A stretch of 64,000 nt of DNA, taken from the NCBI RefSeq assembly GCF_041146795.1, contig NC_135174.1, positions 20,020,878-20,084,877 on the forward strand, in the 5' to 3' direction. The position numbers were made by a program, and so were the translations under genes. Below the pieces are notes generated by a model, which did no database searches, was not told the DNA's origin, and saw only the letters and a program-made list of their open reading frames with translations. Shown one piece after another: positions 23,601-36,560 of this stretch; the stretch's first letter is position 1, and each line of letters starts with the position of its first letter. The stretch comes from Maylandia zebra. Taxonomy: Eukaryota > Chordata > Actinopteri > Cichliformes > Cichlidae.

Positions 23601-25530
23601 ATATTTTTAATTAACAAGCCTTTTCCCTTCGTCTTCTTTCATTTATTTGATGTAGTTTATCTCCTCCAACCATTCATATACAACCTTATTGGATCCTGGG
23701 ACTTAAGGATCCATCTTTTGGCCACCAGAGAAGCATAACTAATGACAACATTAAAGTGCCTTTGTGAGCGTAGCCATCAAAATGTCGATCAACCAAGCAG
23801 GAAATAATGTTGGATTTAAAAATTCAGCATGAATAAACATGTATGTTAGAATCTGCGCGGCTCATTTTAGGAAGAGTTTGAAGGTGTTGATGTACTTGTG
23901 AAACATCCCGATGAAATCACCAGGTCTTCAGAGTTCATATGTGTGGCATGGATGTGAGACTAATGGAAAAAAAAGACTGTAGTGTGGAGAATCAAGCTAG
24001 GCACTGTTGAATTTTCAGCCTTTGAGCGGAGTGAATGACGGTGCCACACAAGACGTCTTCAGTGCACCATCCAATTGAAGCGACATTTGAAGCTTTCCTT
24101 GGACTCAGACCTGTCAGACCCATTAGCATCTGCTTAATTGCTGCACTCCTTGCTGCAGACTGGACAGGAAGCACATGGTCATCTAGTTAGAACTCACATA
24201 GTTTATCTCTTCATTAAGACATTTTTGCCATTTTCTTCAATGAATAGAGCATCCCGGCGAGCGTGACTCACAGCGATTTACTACTTGCCTGGAGAATGTG
24301 GGCTGTTAGTGTTTGGGATTAGATTTATACAGTCAGCATTTGTGGTGCTGTGTTGTAAAATGAGGGATTGTGGCAAACTATATATAGTTTAGATTTAGAT
24401 TTTAAGGACAACAGTTTTGCACTAGATTAATTATATTTGTTATAGTCCAGCTAAAAAATGTGCAAATTGTTTTGCTTCATACAATGCAAATGTAAAATTT
24501 TTTGTTGTGTGGTTGGAGAAACTGATCAAACATGGGAACTACTATTAAGACTGAAACAGTAAATAAATAGTAAATGAGTATAAAATCTAAATATAACAGA
24601 TAATGAGAATAAATATTCGTTGTATCAGTGACCTCTGCTGTAACTAAATACTGTAAATGTTGTAAGGGATCTTTGTTGCAGGCTTTGTCTTTCTGATTGG
24701 TAATTCGTGCAACCTACCAGTCAAGTTCATCTGACTTAACCCAGCAACTCTTCCATCTGAGCTCAAATTCAGCTTTATAACCACTCATCAAAGCCCACAT
24801 GTGCTCAGAAACAGTGAACCTGACATTGTCAGTATGTTTGTTCTTTCTTCTTCTTCTTCTTTATTTATATATATGAAGTTCACTACTTTCCTGCACACTA
24901 TCAGCTAAATCTAACCGATAAGAAAGCCACTTCTTGGGCTTTACATGTGATATTTATCCCACCTATCCCTCTCTTTGGACTGAGGCCTTTTTTTAAAGCT
25001 TCGCTCAATTTGGCTGCACTATAAACACACTGATTTACCTAATAGAGAATACAGTATGCATGATGAGGATTCATCTTGGCAGGAGCATTTTGCCCTCTGA
25101 CTAATCTGAGCTGCTAAATTGTAAGTAACTGTGTTGAACTTGTGTCCTTCAGGCAACAGAGATCAGAGTTCAGCATTCTGGCGTAATCACAGGTCACATC
25201 TTGTTATGCCTAGTGGACGCTGAAAGATGCTGGAGGCTCGCTCATCTTTTCTTGTGGAGGGAGACAAAGATCTGACTTTAAAAAGGTAACTTAAATACAC
25301 TTCACAAAGGTTAGAGATTTGAATTGTGCAGACCACCAGCGTGTGTGTAATTTGTACAGAATTGAGTGAATATGATAATTTGTAGCTTGATATTGTCAAC
25401 ACGTTGGAAGGAATAATTAGATTAATGCTACATGGACTATTTTTTAAAAAAAGAGAGCAAAATATCACCATGGCATCTCACAGTGCTTGCATCCTCTGTC
25501 TCATTTCTCTTGCCTTGCTTCATTCTCTAT
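20621..25530. other. gene desert, left part
   Basis: No recognisable exon, repeat family or RNA gene. The short open frames have no family resemblance. A CTCF-like motif is at 20795-20810 (GCACAAGGTGGCAGC). The sequence is AT-rich with scattered homopolymers. Confidence 0.5.
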
Positions 25531-25890
25531 AAAGGAGGCTCTTAGCATTATTTGATAAATGGAGCACAAACAGCAAAATATGTGTTTAGTACATGCCTCG
25601 GCCCGTAGATTAATGACATTAACGAAGTTTCCATTAGCACAGCGATCAGGGGAGACAGAGGCGTCCATGCGTAAATCCACATGACTGAATCACTGATAAA
25701 AGAAAATGAAACACATCTCTATGGGCCAAGAGGGGCCAAGAAACGCCACTCCAAATTAGTGTGCGGCCCAATTTGTTGTTACTTCATTAACCAACCAGCA
25801 TCTGTAGGAGTAGGGGAGGGAAGTTGTGACCCATCTCTCCTAAAAAATCCCTTTGTCGGGCCTCTTAGATTAAAAAAATAATAATAATCC
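25531..25890. promoter_or_regulatory. candidate conserved regulatory block
   Basis: Mixed-complexity sequence that stands out from AT-rich flanks. GATTAATGACATTAACG near 25612 carries two homeodomain-type cores. There is no coding signature. The call is by texture only; no conservation data were available. Confidence 0.25.
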
Positions 25891-28117
25891 AAGAGTAGGA
25901 CTGAAGGAAACGTATGCTAGAAAGGAGATTAGGTTTTCATATCTCTGTCCTTAAAGTATCAAATTTAAGATGAGGAGATATTGTTGTCATCTAGGATTGA
26001 CGAAAACAATTACTCTTGGACAAGGCAATAAATTACTTTAACACAAAATTATCTAGTTGATATGATTATAAATGCCAATATATATATTTTAATAGTTTTA
26101 AAGTATTAAAGTTTAGCTGTAAAAATCTCTTTAGCAACTGAATTTGAACATAAAATACTTAAACTTTTCTAGTCTAATATTTAAGTGAAGACAGCGTGTC
26201 ATTAATAAATGAAAGAATATGGCTTCAAGTAGTAAAAGAGGATAGGAAATTTTTTTTATATAAGCACTATTAATAGATTGATTTGCAAACAATATTCATA
26301 ATGAGCTGCTAAGAAAATACTGGATGAATGCTGTAAGATTAAAGTCACAGCACACCAGGCCTGTAGTGCATCAGTGGAGGTTCAGCTCTTATCTGCTGAT
26401 GGAAACTGGCTGTCTGGGATGGGTAGTTCCTTATCTTCCATGGCCCAATAATATCCACGGGGGACCAACACTGTTTGGCACCCTGAAATCCTTTTTTCTA
26501 CACCGGATGGGAAATCAGCCTGGGTGGATCATGGGGGCTTGAGACATGGAGGCCATATGGCTCAGTTTTATTCTCAGTGGAGTACAGGAGTTTGGGGTTC
26601 CCAGCTTCTAAATGTACACAGGAGACTTTGACAATATGTGCGGCGACAAAGACATTGTGACATTTTCTGTTTGTCGTTTAGCCATTACTGGCATATCACT
26701 GTGGTTGCAGTTTTCAGAACTGTTGAGGTCTATTTAACTCCATCTGTTGATGTGAATGTATAATACGCATACACAGACTAAAAATATCAGTGCGTGTTTT
26801 GAACTTTTAAACTGCCAGTCTTGCTAAGGTAAATTTAATTTTCAAGAAAGCCCAGAGAACAAAGGAAGACATCAGTCAGACATTAAATGAAACCACTCAC
26901 TCACCTGTGTACAATAAAAAATAACCATACTCATTAAATTCCAAGTCCGACAACCAGCAATTAACACAGCCAATTACTATGAAACCTCATGGAGAAAACC
27001 TTCCACAACTGGATGAAAAATCTAGGTTTAGACTTCTGGGATCCTTATACAATTAAAAGGACGATACCCGTGTCGACTTTATCTCATAATATTTCACTAC
27101 ATAAATATGGATTGTTTAGGTTTAGGTAAATACTGTATTATGTACTGTACTTATGAGATTGTAGTTTAATGATGAATCTTTTTTTATAACCTATATTTCA
27201 CCAGGAAAGCATCACTGAGATTTAAAAATGTATTTTTTTTGACTGATCCTGACCAAATAGGTGGCAAAAACAGTGAATCAAAGAGACACAACTAATATTT
27301 TACAAGTAATAAATAATAAGACTGTAAGATAATACCAAGAAGCAAGTAAATAATTAAGTAATAATAATAATTAAGTTAATCAAGTAAGTACTGTACCTTT
27401 TAAGAAGAATGTTTCATCCCTTAAAAGTCAATTTTCGTACTATGAAATTAATTTATTTAGAAGTGCAAGACTTATGTCTTTGCCGGATGTTTTTTATGTT
27501 CATTTTGAAGAATAATAAGTTTCCTCCCCCAAAATTCCCAACAAAATAGCTCAAAAATTGCTTGACCTTTTAGTATAAGTTGAAAGTTAAATATGAAAAC
27601 AAAGCTAAAGAACAGCTCCATCCTTAAGGCTTGACTGACAGGTCTAAAAAAGGGAAAGGGTGCACTACTGTTTCTGGCCAGCTGAGGACATGCTTTCCTT
27701 AGACTGGAAAAAGGGGAACATTTAGCTTCAAGTATTCTCATACATCCACTGTAATCCAGCATTTAGTTGCAGTAAGAAGTAGCTTTACTACACAACCGTC
27801 CAACAAAATGTTGTTTAGGATCCACAAAGTGCAAGTAATAACAAAAACAAATAATGCTGAATAAAACGTCTTGGGATGCTAAAGTAGGATGGGACGATAC
27901 AAACTAAAACAAAGCAAAGTATAGATTAGACAGTTTGAATTTATGTGGCAAAAGTAGCTATAACATGACATATACCAGAATGAATCTGGTTATGTAGTAA
28001 ACATGCATGTAATAGAGTAAAAAGGATTTTTAAAAATGTGGATGTTTAGAATAAGAATAGACAATCGCTGCCACTGTTGGTCACTTTATAATTAAAAAAT
28101 TGACTTTTACATGCTTT
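25891..28117. other. AT-rich non-coding stretch
   Basis: No gene or recognised repeat. Only 26320-26600 is less AT-rich and non-repetitive. Short (TAA)n-like low complexity lies near 27360. Confidence 0.5.
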
Positions 28118-28990
28118 TTAATATTTTGCCCCCGAGCCCATTAGTGGAGTACATGCAGACAGGAATTTGACCCCACTTTCTGAAGCAACCAAGTTTTCCC
28201 ACGCAGGTGTAAGCCACAGTGAGGTGAACCTACCACAGCACAATATGTTTAGGACGCAGCCTGAGAGACCTCCATCGAACATCTTTATGAAGTAGATTGA
28301 GGACAATTTTCCTGCTGAAAGGTGGTCTACCTGGACGGCCAGGACTGCCTGCCAGCTGCATGTCATTTCTATCAAATGTGGCCTGGGTCTGTCAATTAAG
28401 AAAACACAGGGCAATCTGTGGCTGCTGAAAGAGATCCCCTTGGCCTGCTCCCAGGCTGAGAGACGGCCTTTTGTTCCCAGGCATGTCTCACATACTTTTA
28501 GAGCCCAGATAAGCTCAGGCTTCATGAAGCCCTGCTTTATATTTGCCCACTGTAATGTCTCTGTGGGGTCAGGGAATATGGGGAAGCACTGTCTGCGAAA
28601 CGGTAATATCCCCCCTCCCACACACACATTATAGGGTCAGGAATAGAAGCCACAGGTTAGGTGGTCCAGAGGCCTGGCCAGGGGACTTTTTTTGCTGAAT
28701 GATCCCCTCCACCCATGTGCCCACCCTTGATCCGTTCCTGCCTCTCATACCAGAGACATAAACTGCACAACAAGCAGGCAGCTTTAGCCGTTTCCTGAAA
28801 TCGGATAAACAGGTACTCTATGCTGAGATCTGCCAGCGTGGGGGGAAGGGAATTTGTTTTAGTACCAGCCGGACCACCCACAGACAAGAAAACAGGTACA
28901 TCAAGGTGACTTGAAATATAAGAAGAGGGCAAAGGGAGGTTTGAGCCAGCAGGTTGAAGGTTGAGAGGGGGCCTGGACTGCTCGATGACT
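28118..28990. promoter_or_regulatory. candidate conserved regulatory block
   Basis: About 870 bp of balanced base composition without repeats, contrasting with flanks. A 169-codon open frame on the minus strand (28627-28118) resembles no protein family and lacks splice or start context. Openness here probably reflects higher GC. A regulatory role is inference. Confidence 0.3.
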
Positions 28991-30063
28991 TAGTGTTACT
29001 GTGGTTTATCAAAAAGTAAGTCCTTAAAAAAAGGAAGAAAAATACTAAATATTCTTCTTTGACAATATGCTCACACATGAATCACATTGACCAGGCCTGC
29101 GTCGAACAAAAGTTTAGATCATGTATGAATTTCGTCAACTGAGCTCTATCTGCGGACAAGATGATTTTAATTTTCAAGGTTTTATTTGATGGTTTTATTT
29201 AGGCTGGGATTATTTCTGACTCTAACTTGATTGTATTAGCTTTGTTTCTGCCTGTAACTGTAGCGACATACATCCATATTCGGAGTGACTAGCAGAATTG
29301 AACCTTCATTTTCACTGTTCAGGGCTTTCCTTTTCTTCATTTTTTTCGGTGGGGGTGAGGTGGGCTTGTGGGTAATAGGGATGTTTCTCAGTAAGCTTTG
29401 TATATATCTAGAAATAAATTGAACTCGATTCAGAAACAAGCTGCTTTTTGCAATCACTCTAAAAATACTTTTTTGAGTGAAATACAAGACATAATAAGAT
29501 GCAATAACCACTTCATGTATCCTAATATATATGAAAAACAATCTAACATGATAACCCTCTTTGGTTAAATCACATTAGGATGTTGTATTAGAGCCTTAAG
29601 TAGCAAGTGAAGTCCCATCATGGAGCTTCAAGCTGAGTGTTTTGGCCTTTTTAGTCTGGGTGTTTTGAAACTGGACAAACGATGGGTGGATCTGACTGAT
29701 AAACTGAGAAACAGTGCGGGCTCATATAGTAGCCACTGATTTATCATAACCTGCTTTGTAATTCTTTCTGACTCAGATAAAGAGCAAAAGTTACAAAACT
29801 GACACTATGTTGTGTTAGATAGTGTAAAACCAGAGACTGAGATGATAAATTCAAAATGGTAAGCGTAAAAAGACCTCAATCTTATTCAGCATCTTCAGTC
29901 TGAACTGGGACATTGACTAAGAGCCAGACATCAGTAACAGACCTTGCTGAAACCCTTGTAGCTTAGTGAGTGAAAAATATCTGCAGCCTGTTTCCAAAAT
30001 CTTCTTAATCCAAGTTTAACAAGTTTACCAATCAAATATGGGTTTAATATCAGCCCTCTTCCA

Positions 30064-30180
30064 CACTGGTGACCTGTCCAGGGTGCACCATGTCCCTCAC
30101 CGGGTGACAGCTAGGATAGGCTCTAGACCACCACAATCATAAATTGGATAAGCAGAGGAAAAGGAATGGATGGATCTCAG
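30064..30180 (+). repeat. L2-like retrotransposon / SINE 3' end
   Basis: Contains GGTGACCTGTCCAGGGTGCA, GACAGCTAGGATAGGCTCTA, AATTGGATAAGCAGAGGAAA and a final ATGGATGGAT. This is the characteristic 3' tail shared by fish L2 LINEs and their SINEs. It is 5'-truncated to about 115 bp. Confidence 0.85.
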
Positions 30181-31267
30181 TGTAATATTAAGATGTCCAC
30201 ATACTTTTGGTCATGTAGCATTTGTTAGAGGTGTTAGACACTGTTATTTGCATTGCTTCTTATGTTTTTTTCTTTTAAATGTTAATAGCCGACATGGTGA
30301 TTTCCTTCATCATTGTCAGCAAATTGCCCATGCAGGAGTGAAGTATTTAACGTCCAGTAGGGGTGTGGTTCCATTAGATAGCTTTAAGACCATGCTGAGT
30401 GCTCTTGAAAATTAGTTTTTTGGCAACTTCCTAGGATGCACAGCCTCCCAGCAAGCCACCAAGGCTTTGTCAAGACTGTGCTGGTTTAAGCTTGCAGCTT
30501 TTCAAGGCTCCCATTATGCCTGACTCAGTCGGGCAGAAAGCGAAAGAGCCTTTTCTGCAGTCATGTGGGCATACTGGCATTATACACAGTTCAGTATTAG
30601 ATATTTGTGAGTCATATAAACAGAAGGGAGGGCACTGAGGCTTCGTAAAGAAAAAAAAAAAACTTTATAATTGGGGAGTTATATAAGTGCCTAAATCCTC
30701 CTCCAGGGATTTAATTTTTCCCCCATTGTGTGTTTTCAAAAGCAGGAAGACCTCACAGCAGCGGTGACAAATCCTCTGACACAGAAATCACTGTGGTACA
30801 GTTTAAGGACTGTAAATGAAGTCTTTGAGTCTTCAGGTGAGGGATATTTAACTGTCTCATAGTCTTCATTTAAAATGTTGCACTATATACCTATAACTAG
30901 TTACTTTTGCTACTTTTTTCTTTGTATGACAATTAAGAAAATGGAATTATAACAAGCTGAGAAGCAATGCCAAGAAAAAGATTGGAGACAATGTAAGTGT
31001 CACATTTGATGGATTGGATATATTTAGATCATTTTCATAACCCGCCTTCAAATATATATTTACCCTCTCCTGAAATCACTCCAGTTTTTGAGTCTACTTT
31101 TAGACATTCAAGTCTATTTAGCCTCATGCACCCTTGTGTAGATTTGTTATGGTTCTTTTCTTCCTTCTGTAGCCTCCCCCAATTATAAGCTGTATAGATT
31201 TCCCAATGGTGAGTCCCTGTCCTCTCTACACGTCTACAGTCTGCATGTGTATCAGTGTGTTGGGTCC

Positions 31268-31305
31268 GTGTGTGTGTGTGTGTGCGCGTGCACGTGCATG
31301 CGCAG
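31268..31305. repeat. (GT)n / alternating purine-pyrimidine tract
   Basis: GTGTGTGTGTGTGTGTG runs into GCGCGTGCACGTGCATGCGC. This is an alternating tract able to adopt Z-DNA in principle. Confidence 0.85.
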
Positions 31306-31830
31306 CTCCCTGTTGGCCCAGATGCTGGGGTGTGTACAGTGTGTAAATCTGGGGCTAGTCGGGTCACTCAGGCATGACCTGGACTATGTCGAGGCTTGTC
31401 TTCTGAGTGCCTCCAGCAGTGTTCCCCTCCTCAGTTCTGACCAGCCAGCCTCACAAACAAGGATTTAGGTCATCTTGACCCCCCTTGCATCACCCGTGAG
31501 TTTGTTAACGTGGCTGGGAGTCACTGCCTCTGATGGTCTGTGGTTGCAGAGTTCAAGATACAAAAAGCGTTTGCCTTGTGCTTTCTACACCAGAGCATAT
31601 GCATTAGGTGGTTTCAGTTATTTTTTTGCTCAGCTGCCTTCGTTTTTTTCTTCAGGAAATCCAAAAATTTGGTACAGCGCCAACAAAATTTGTTACATGT
31701 GACGTCTCTTGCTGTAACAGAATCGGGCTGTTTGTAAGACAACACATACTCTGTGATCTGAAATGACCTAGTGTGTGCCTAGTGTGCTACTGACATAATC
31801 TCTTATGAGCCCTAATAACAGACAAAGTTA

Positions 31831-32243
31831 CAGTGCTTAACAATTTTATTAGACCACCTGCAACAAGAAGCAGAAATATTCTAGAAATAAAAAAACCTGT
31901 TGATAACTAAAGTAATATTGGTATTTATCAGGCAAAAATAAAATAAATTCACATTTTTTTTTTAAACCAAAATTTGAACTGTATACATATAGATAGATAG
32001 AAGTAAATAACTCTAATTTGGCATCCTGATCAGAAAATAATAATGCATTTTACTATTTTTTCTACTTTTTGGTCAGAAAGCAATTTTTAGCATTAAAAAT
32101 ATCATTTTGTCTAAAGATATTACTGGTGGATTAACCATTACAGAAACATAAGTTATTCTGGTAATTACCAATACTGTTTATTCAGGGCAGCTGTGGCATA
32201 AAACTTACATTTTTTGGTGGTCTAATAAATTTGTTAAGAACTG
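31831..32243. mobile_element. Tc1/mariner-type MITE
   Basis: Terminal inverted repeats of 28 bp with 26 matches start CAGTGCTTAACAATTTTATT (left) and CAGTTCTTAACAAATTTATT (right, reverse complement). TA dinucleotides flank both ends (31829-31830 and 32244-32245), the Tc1/mariner target. About 413 bp, AT-rich, no transposase. Confidence 0.85.
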
Positions 32244-32639
32244 TATTTTTGCAATGAGTCTGGACTGACTGTTGATGTTATCTTAGATTATATGGGAGAA
32301 GCAGCCTCTTTCTTATGCTGGTCCTGGCTGGTCTGTAGCACTGTTAGCAGTGTGTCCCCCCCCCCATTCACAGTAGCAGAAGTGAATAAAAAATAAAAAA
32401 GTTCTTGTGTTTTATCACCTGTGTGCTGCTTTGTGCTAGGATACCATTATTATATGGTAGCAACACATGTTATACTTTGTGTGGATTTTGGTCTTCTTTT
32501 CACCCTCTCACTCCTACAAATAACAACACACCACTTCACCTAAGGGAGTGCAAAGGCCTGTCCTGGAACAGGCGTATCACTAACATTTACATGGTGCCTC
32601 TGAAATCAGATTATGTATGGGTTCAATTGACTTAATGGA

Positions 32640-32950
32640 TTTGAAGAGACTAGATCCTATTAATGAATAGGCTGCCCTACGGCACTGCCCCAACCAATAG
32701 CAAGCTAATCTGGCATGCAAATTAAATCCTGCCTCAATATGCCTGCCTGTTTAATGCGATCCATTACACAGTTTCACTTATTTATATATACTATTATAAA
32801 AGAATAGGCTCATAAACAAACCGAGGGAGGGGTTTGTTCTATAAATGGTGCTGTGCTGTTTCCCCATGCAGAGCCCCTGGGGCTGGTGGAGGCAGCAGTG
32901 ATATCATCCATTGACAGTCAGTGAGGCTGTGGCTGCCAGTGTTGTAGAAA
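32640..32950. promoter_or_regulatory. candidate conserved regulatory block with octamer
   Basis: Non-repetitive block with a perfect POU octamer ATGCAAAT at 32715-32722, overlapping an AATTAAAT homeodomain-like core. It also has CCAAT (CCAACCAATAGC) and CATTGACAGTCAG motifs. The regulatory role is inferred from motif content alone. Confidence 0.3.
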
Positions 32951-33189
32951 ATATGGAATTACACCCACAGCTACCTTAACCTGTAAATGATCAGTCCACC
33001 TTTAACCACCAGTTCATTTCATTTCACAATATGTTTTCCTTTCAGTACAGTCTTTTATTACTGAATTTGCTGTGATTTACACAGCAGGACGTGGAGCTTT
33101 TTTCTTATTGGGCTTATATAACACATCATGAGAATATGTTTAGGGTGAGATCTGATCTGTTTCAGATTTGATTATATTTGAAGCATTTA

Positions 33190-34570
33190 ACCCCCTGCGT
33201 CTTCTTTTCAGTTTAAATTCCCACTTTCAGTCTTTCAGCTGCTGCACTCGGGTAAATGATTTGACGGCTGCGGTGTGTATTCAGAGTCGTAATCTGGCAC
33301 ATGATCACACTGATGGCTGAGCAGGACATCTGCTAAGGAACTCCAGCATTTCTAGCCTCTTTGCTTGGCTTTTCATGCCTGGTTACCTTAAAGCCCACTT
33401 TGTTAGTGTTGGAGGGAATAGGGGTCAGGGGGAGGCCAGATATAACCTGACCCTTACTGAAATATTACAGCCATGTTTACTTCAGTCTCCAGCCGGGAAA
33501 AGAGCCTCTAAAGCTGAAAGGCGTTGGGAGGAAAGACAAGGGAGAAAGTGACAAACTAATGAGGCTGTTTTCCGCTGATGATGTTAAATCATTACTCTGC
33601 TGATATTATTTCGGTCAATCCCTGCATCGTATTGCTTAAACATGTTCCACAGCAGCCTGTAGTCATATGTAACTCTGGCCTTATTGAGGATCAAAGTCTG
33701 ATTCAATCTGGTTCAACCACCTTCTGAGCATACTTCAGCACAACTGGCTTTTTGAGCAAAATTGAATAAGACGTGAATTGAATATTTGCTGTTTTTCTGA
33801 CACGTGTTCCTTCACAAATATAAATAAATAAAGCCTTCCCAATGCAGGTATGCTCGAGTGTGTGCACCTCATTTCAAGCACAATTAACTTGAAATGGAGT
33901 GCTGCAGGATCAATAGTCCCCATTTGATCCAGGGGGGTCTGTCACTCCATGGAAATGGCACACATATGGTAATACAGCCAGCTTAACAACAACTTGGAGG
34001 ATTTACTGTTGCCGTTTTCAGGCCAACATGAATAACAAACAGTGGGCCACTCTTGGGACCCATCTTCTTTTATTCCAGCTTCAATTAATCTTAAAGAGAG
34101 ATACGATTTAAAGCTAATGAACAGGGGTAAAACTAATGCATTTTGATAACAAGAGGTGAAAGCATCAGATTGTCCGTAATATTCAGAACCAAAGGAGTCA
34201 TGGTGCACAATTCACTGCTATAGGCAGCCTGGCTTTAGTAGTTTGCCTCAGAACACAGCATATAAAGATAAATGAAGACTGAATGACCCTGATGTAGCCC
34301 TGTTCCTTCATCATATAAATAACAAAAAGCAAAGCGAATAAAGCAGACTGTGCTGGGACCAATTCCCCAATGGGTGCTTATATGAAATGCAACTTTGAGG
34401 CGATCTCCCTGCTCAGAATGTAGCATTTATTTGCAGGACTCTGTTTCAATTTAAAGGGAATGGCAGCTGAAGGAGGCACAGGGGACAGTGTCTCATCACC
34501 GCCACTTACCTCTCTTATAGGCCTGCAGCCGAGGAGGAAAACCTCAGCAGGCAGCTCCACTTAAACAGTG
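33190..34570. promoter_or_regulatory. candidate conserved regulatory block
   Basis: Long stretch of unique, mixed-composition DNA with CAATTAACTTG near 33883 and CAATTAATCTT near 34083. No open frame with family resemblance. Grouped as a candidate on texture and homeodomain cores only. Confidence 0.25.
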
Positions 34571-35925
34571 AAGACCTCCACCAGTCAATGTAATGTGTAC
34601 AGCTCTGATAGCCCCCGTATTCTCAATCCTGCTTCACTGTGTGGGTGTTTGTGTTTTCTAATGCTTAATAGAGCTAATTATTTTATATATTTGGTCTTTG
34701 ACCACACCAAGAACCTAATATTTTACTTTCACTTTTACTATTCTGTAACAGATATTTGCTTTAATGTCACATGTTAAATAAGAGGACTGTTAAATACTAT
34801 TAGGATACAGTCAGCAGCTAATTATCTTAGCTAAGCACAAACAATGAATACAGGGTGAAATAGTGTGCCTAGCTTCTTCTAACAGCCTACCAGTAGCTTT
34901 ATAGCCCACTGATTAACATTTTATATGTGGTTGTTATACTCTAAACAGAGCCAAGCTAGCATTTTCCCCCAGTTCTCACTGTGTGACACTAAGCTAACTA
35001 TACTTCTTATTATATACTAATATAAAATTACAATAACCCAAGTGTATTGCCGGAATAAAACACTAATAAAATGACTAAGTATGCAAATTTAGTCCTATTC
35101 AGACTCCTTGGGTTTGCGGTTAGGATCTTAGAAATCAGTGTTTTCAGTATTTTCATTCATTATCATCAGCTTTATTGTTCTTTTGAAACAATAAACCGCA
35201 AGGATTAGCTACAACCTATCCTTCTTCTAACATGAATAAAGAAGATCAGCACATTGTAGTGCTATGGTGAAATGTGATTACAGGGTAAAATGACCTTAAA
35301 ATGTCATCTAATGGCAAGGTAATTTTTTCACAGAGATATAACACAAGTTCCATACTATAGGTCACATATTCCGATACTGAAAACACAATTAATTATCTTG
35401 TATTTTCACCGCAGGAATCACTGAGGAACCAGACTAACGAAAACAGTGTGACTTCCTGCCCAAGGACGTTCCTGGGCCTGCTCTTGAAAAGACAGCATAC
35501 GGACGTTACTTGCCCAAAGGGTTAATGTTGATGAAAAACAAGCAAACATGTCCATAAATAGGTGCTTTCCCTGGAAGAAAGACTTTATATGCTACAAGCT
35601 CATTTTAAAATCAGCTGAATGTTTCACACAATGGTCGAACATACAGTGCTGACGACGGGGGGTAAATTAGAGCTCGGAGATGAATTATCAAACAATTTAA
35701 AAAAAAGTGAGGCTGAGCCAAAGGGAAACAGAGCACAGATGATATCGGCAATAGATGGAGATGCGCTTGTCTTTCTGGGTTAAGTCAGTTTATCTTCTGA
35801 TTTGTTTTATTCTCTAGTTTGTTTGTTTTTTGTTTTTTTTAGGGAGGAGGGTGGGGGGTTGCTATAACAAACCATATCATGGGGTGTTAAAAGTCCAAAC
35901 CATGGGGAAATCAAAGCTTACTTCA
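34571..35925. other. non-coding, nothing recognised
   Basis: AT-rich unique sequence without gene, repeat or strong motif. Confidence 0.45.
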
Positions 35926-35929
35926 TAAT

Positions 35930-36560
35930 CTATTTTTTGGCAATCAGCAAATCAAATATAAAGTCACATGAGCTGACAGCAAGACCAGTAAAACGGCAAA
36001 GGATGTGTCCATCCCCACCCCCATTTGTGCTCCAGCCTGCCCTCTGTGTTCCAGCGATACTCATTTTGATTTCAATTAAAGATCCTGAGTGTGACTCTCG
36101 GAGAGAAATTGCCTGCCTTTAATTAGGTAGTCTAAGTTCATGGAAGCAATTGTTGTTTCTCCACCACTTTCAATTTGATGAGCCAAGGACTTCCATTTTA
36201 TAGCTATGAATGAATATAGTTTCATACCCCTCAGGTTCCTTGTCCTGCTAACTGTTTTGCAACCAAACAGCGAATATTACTTGTGTGTTTGTCATTAGTC
36301 GCTGGGGGTATGGTGCTGTGGGAATCAATGTGTGTGCATTGTGCGTCTGCATGCTCTGGACTGCAGGTGGGCTGCTCCATCTGTGATGAAGAGGTCAGTA
36401 GCTGGCTAGGACCACATGGTGCTGCCAGGCCGCTGCCCGCTGGTCAATAATCTATTACAGGATATCCCTCCTCCTCCTCTATGTGACTAATGCACTTCAC
36501 AGAGATGGTCTTCCAGAGGTTAATGCTGCTCAGCTGACCCTGGTCCCCTCTGACAAACAC
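35930..36560. promoter_or_regulatory. candidate conserved regulatory block
   Basis: Includes TTTAATTAGG (homeodomain core TAATTA at 36120-36125) in a context of unique sequence, and a GC-richer part at 36300-36550. No coding signature. Confidence 0.25.

Larger units (their letters stand above)
28991..31830. other. non-coding stretch with L2 tail and GT repeat
   Basis: Apart from the L2-like tail (30064-30180) and a GT/GC alternating tract (31268-31305), no gene or repeat was recognised. Confidence 0.45.

Noticed and set aside
28118-28627. 169-codon open frame as a gene
   Set aside because: No family resemblance, no splice or start context, no signal or domain. It lies in a compositionally balanced block where chance open frames are expected.
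31247-31468. Open frame rich in Val-Cys near 31.3 kb
   Set aside because: Produced by the GT repeat.
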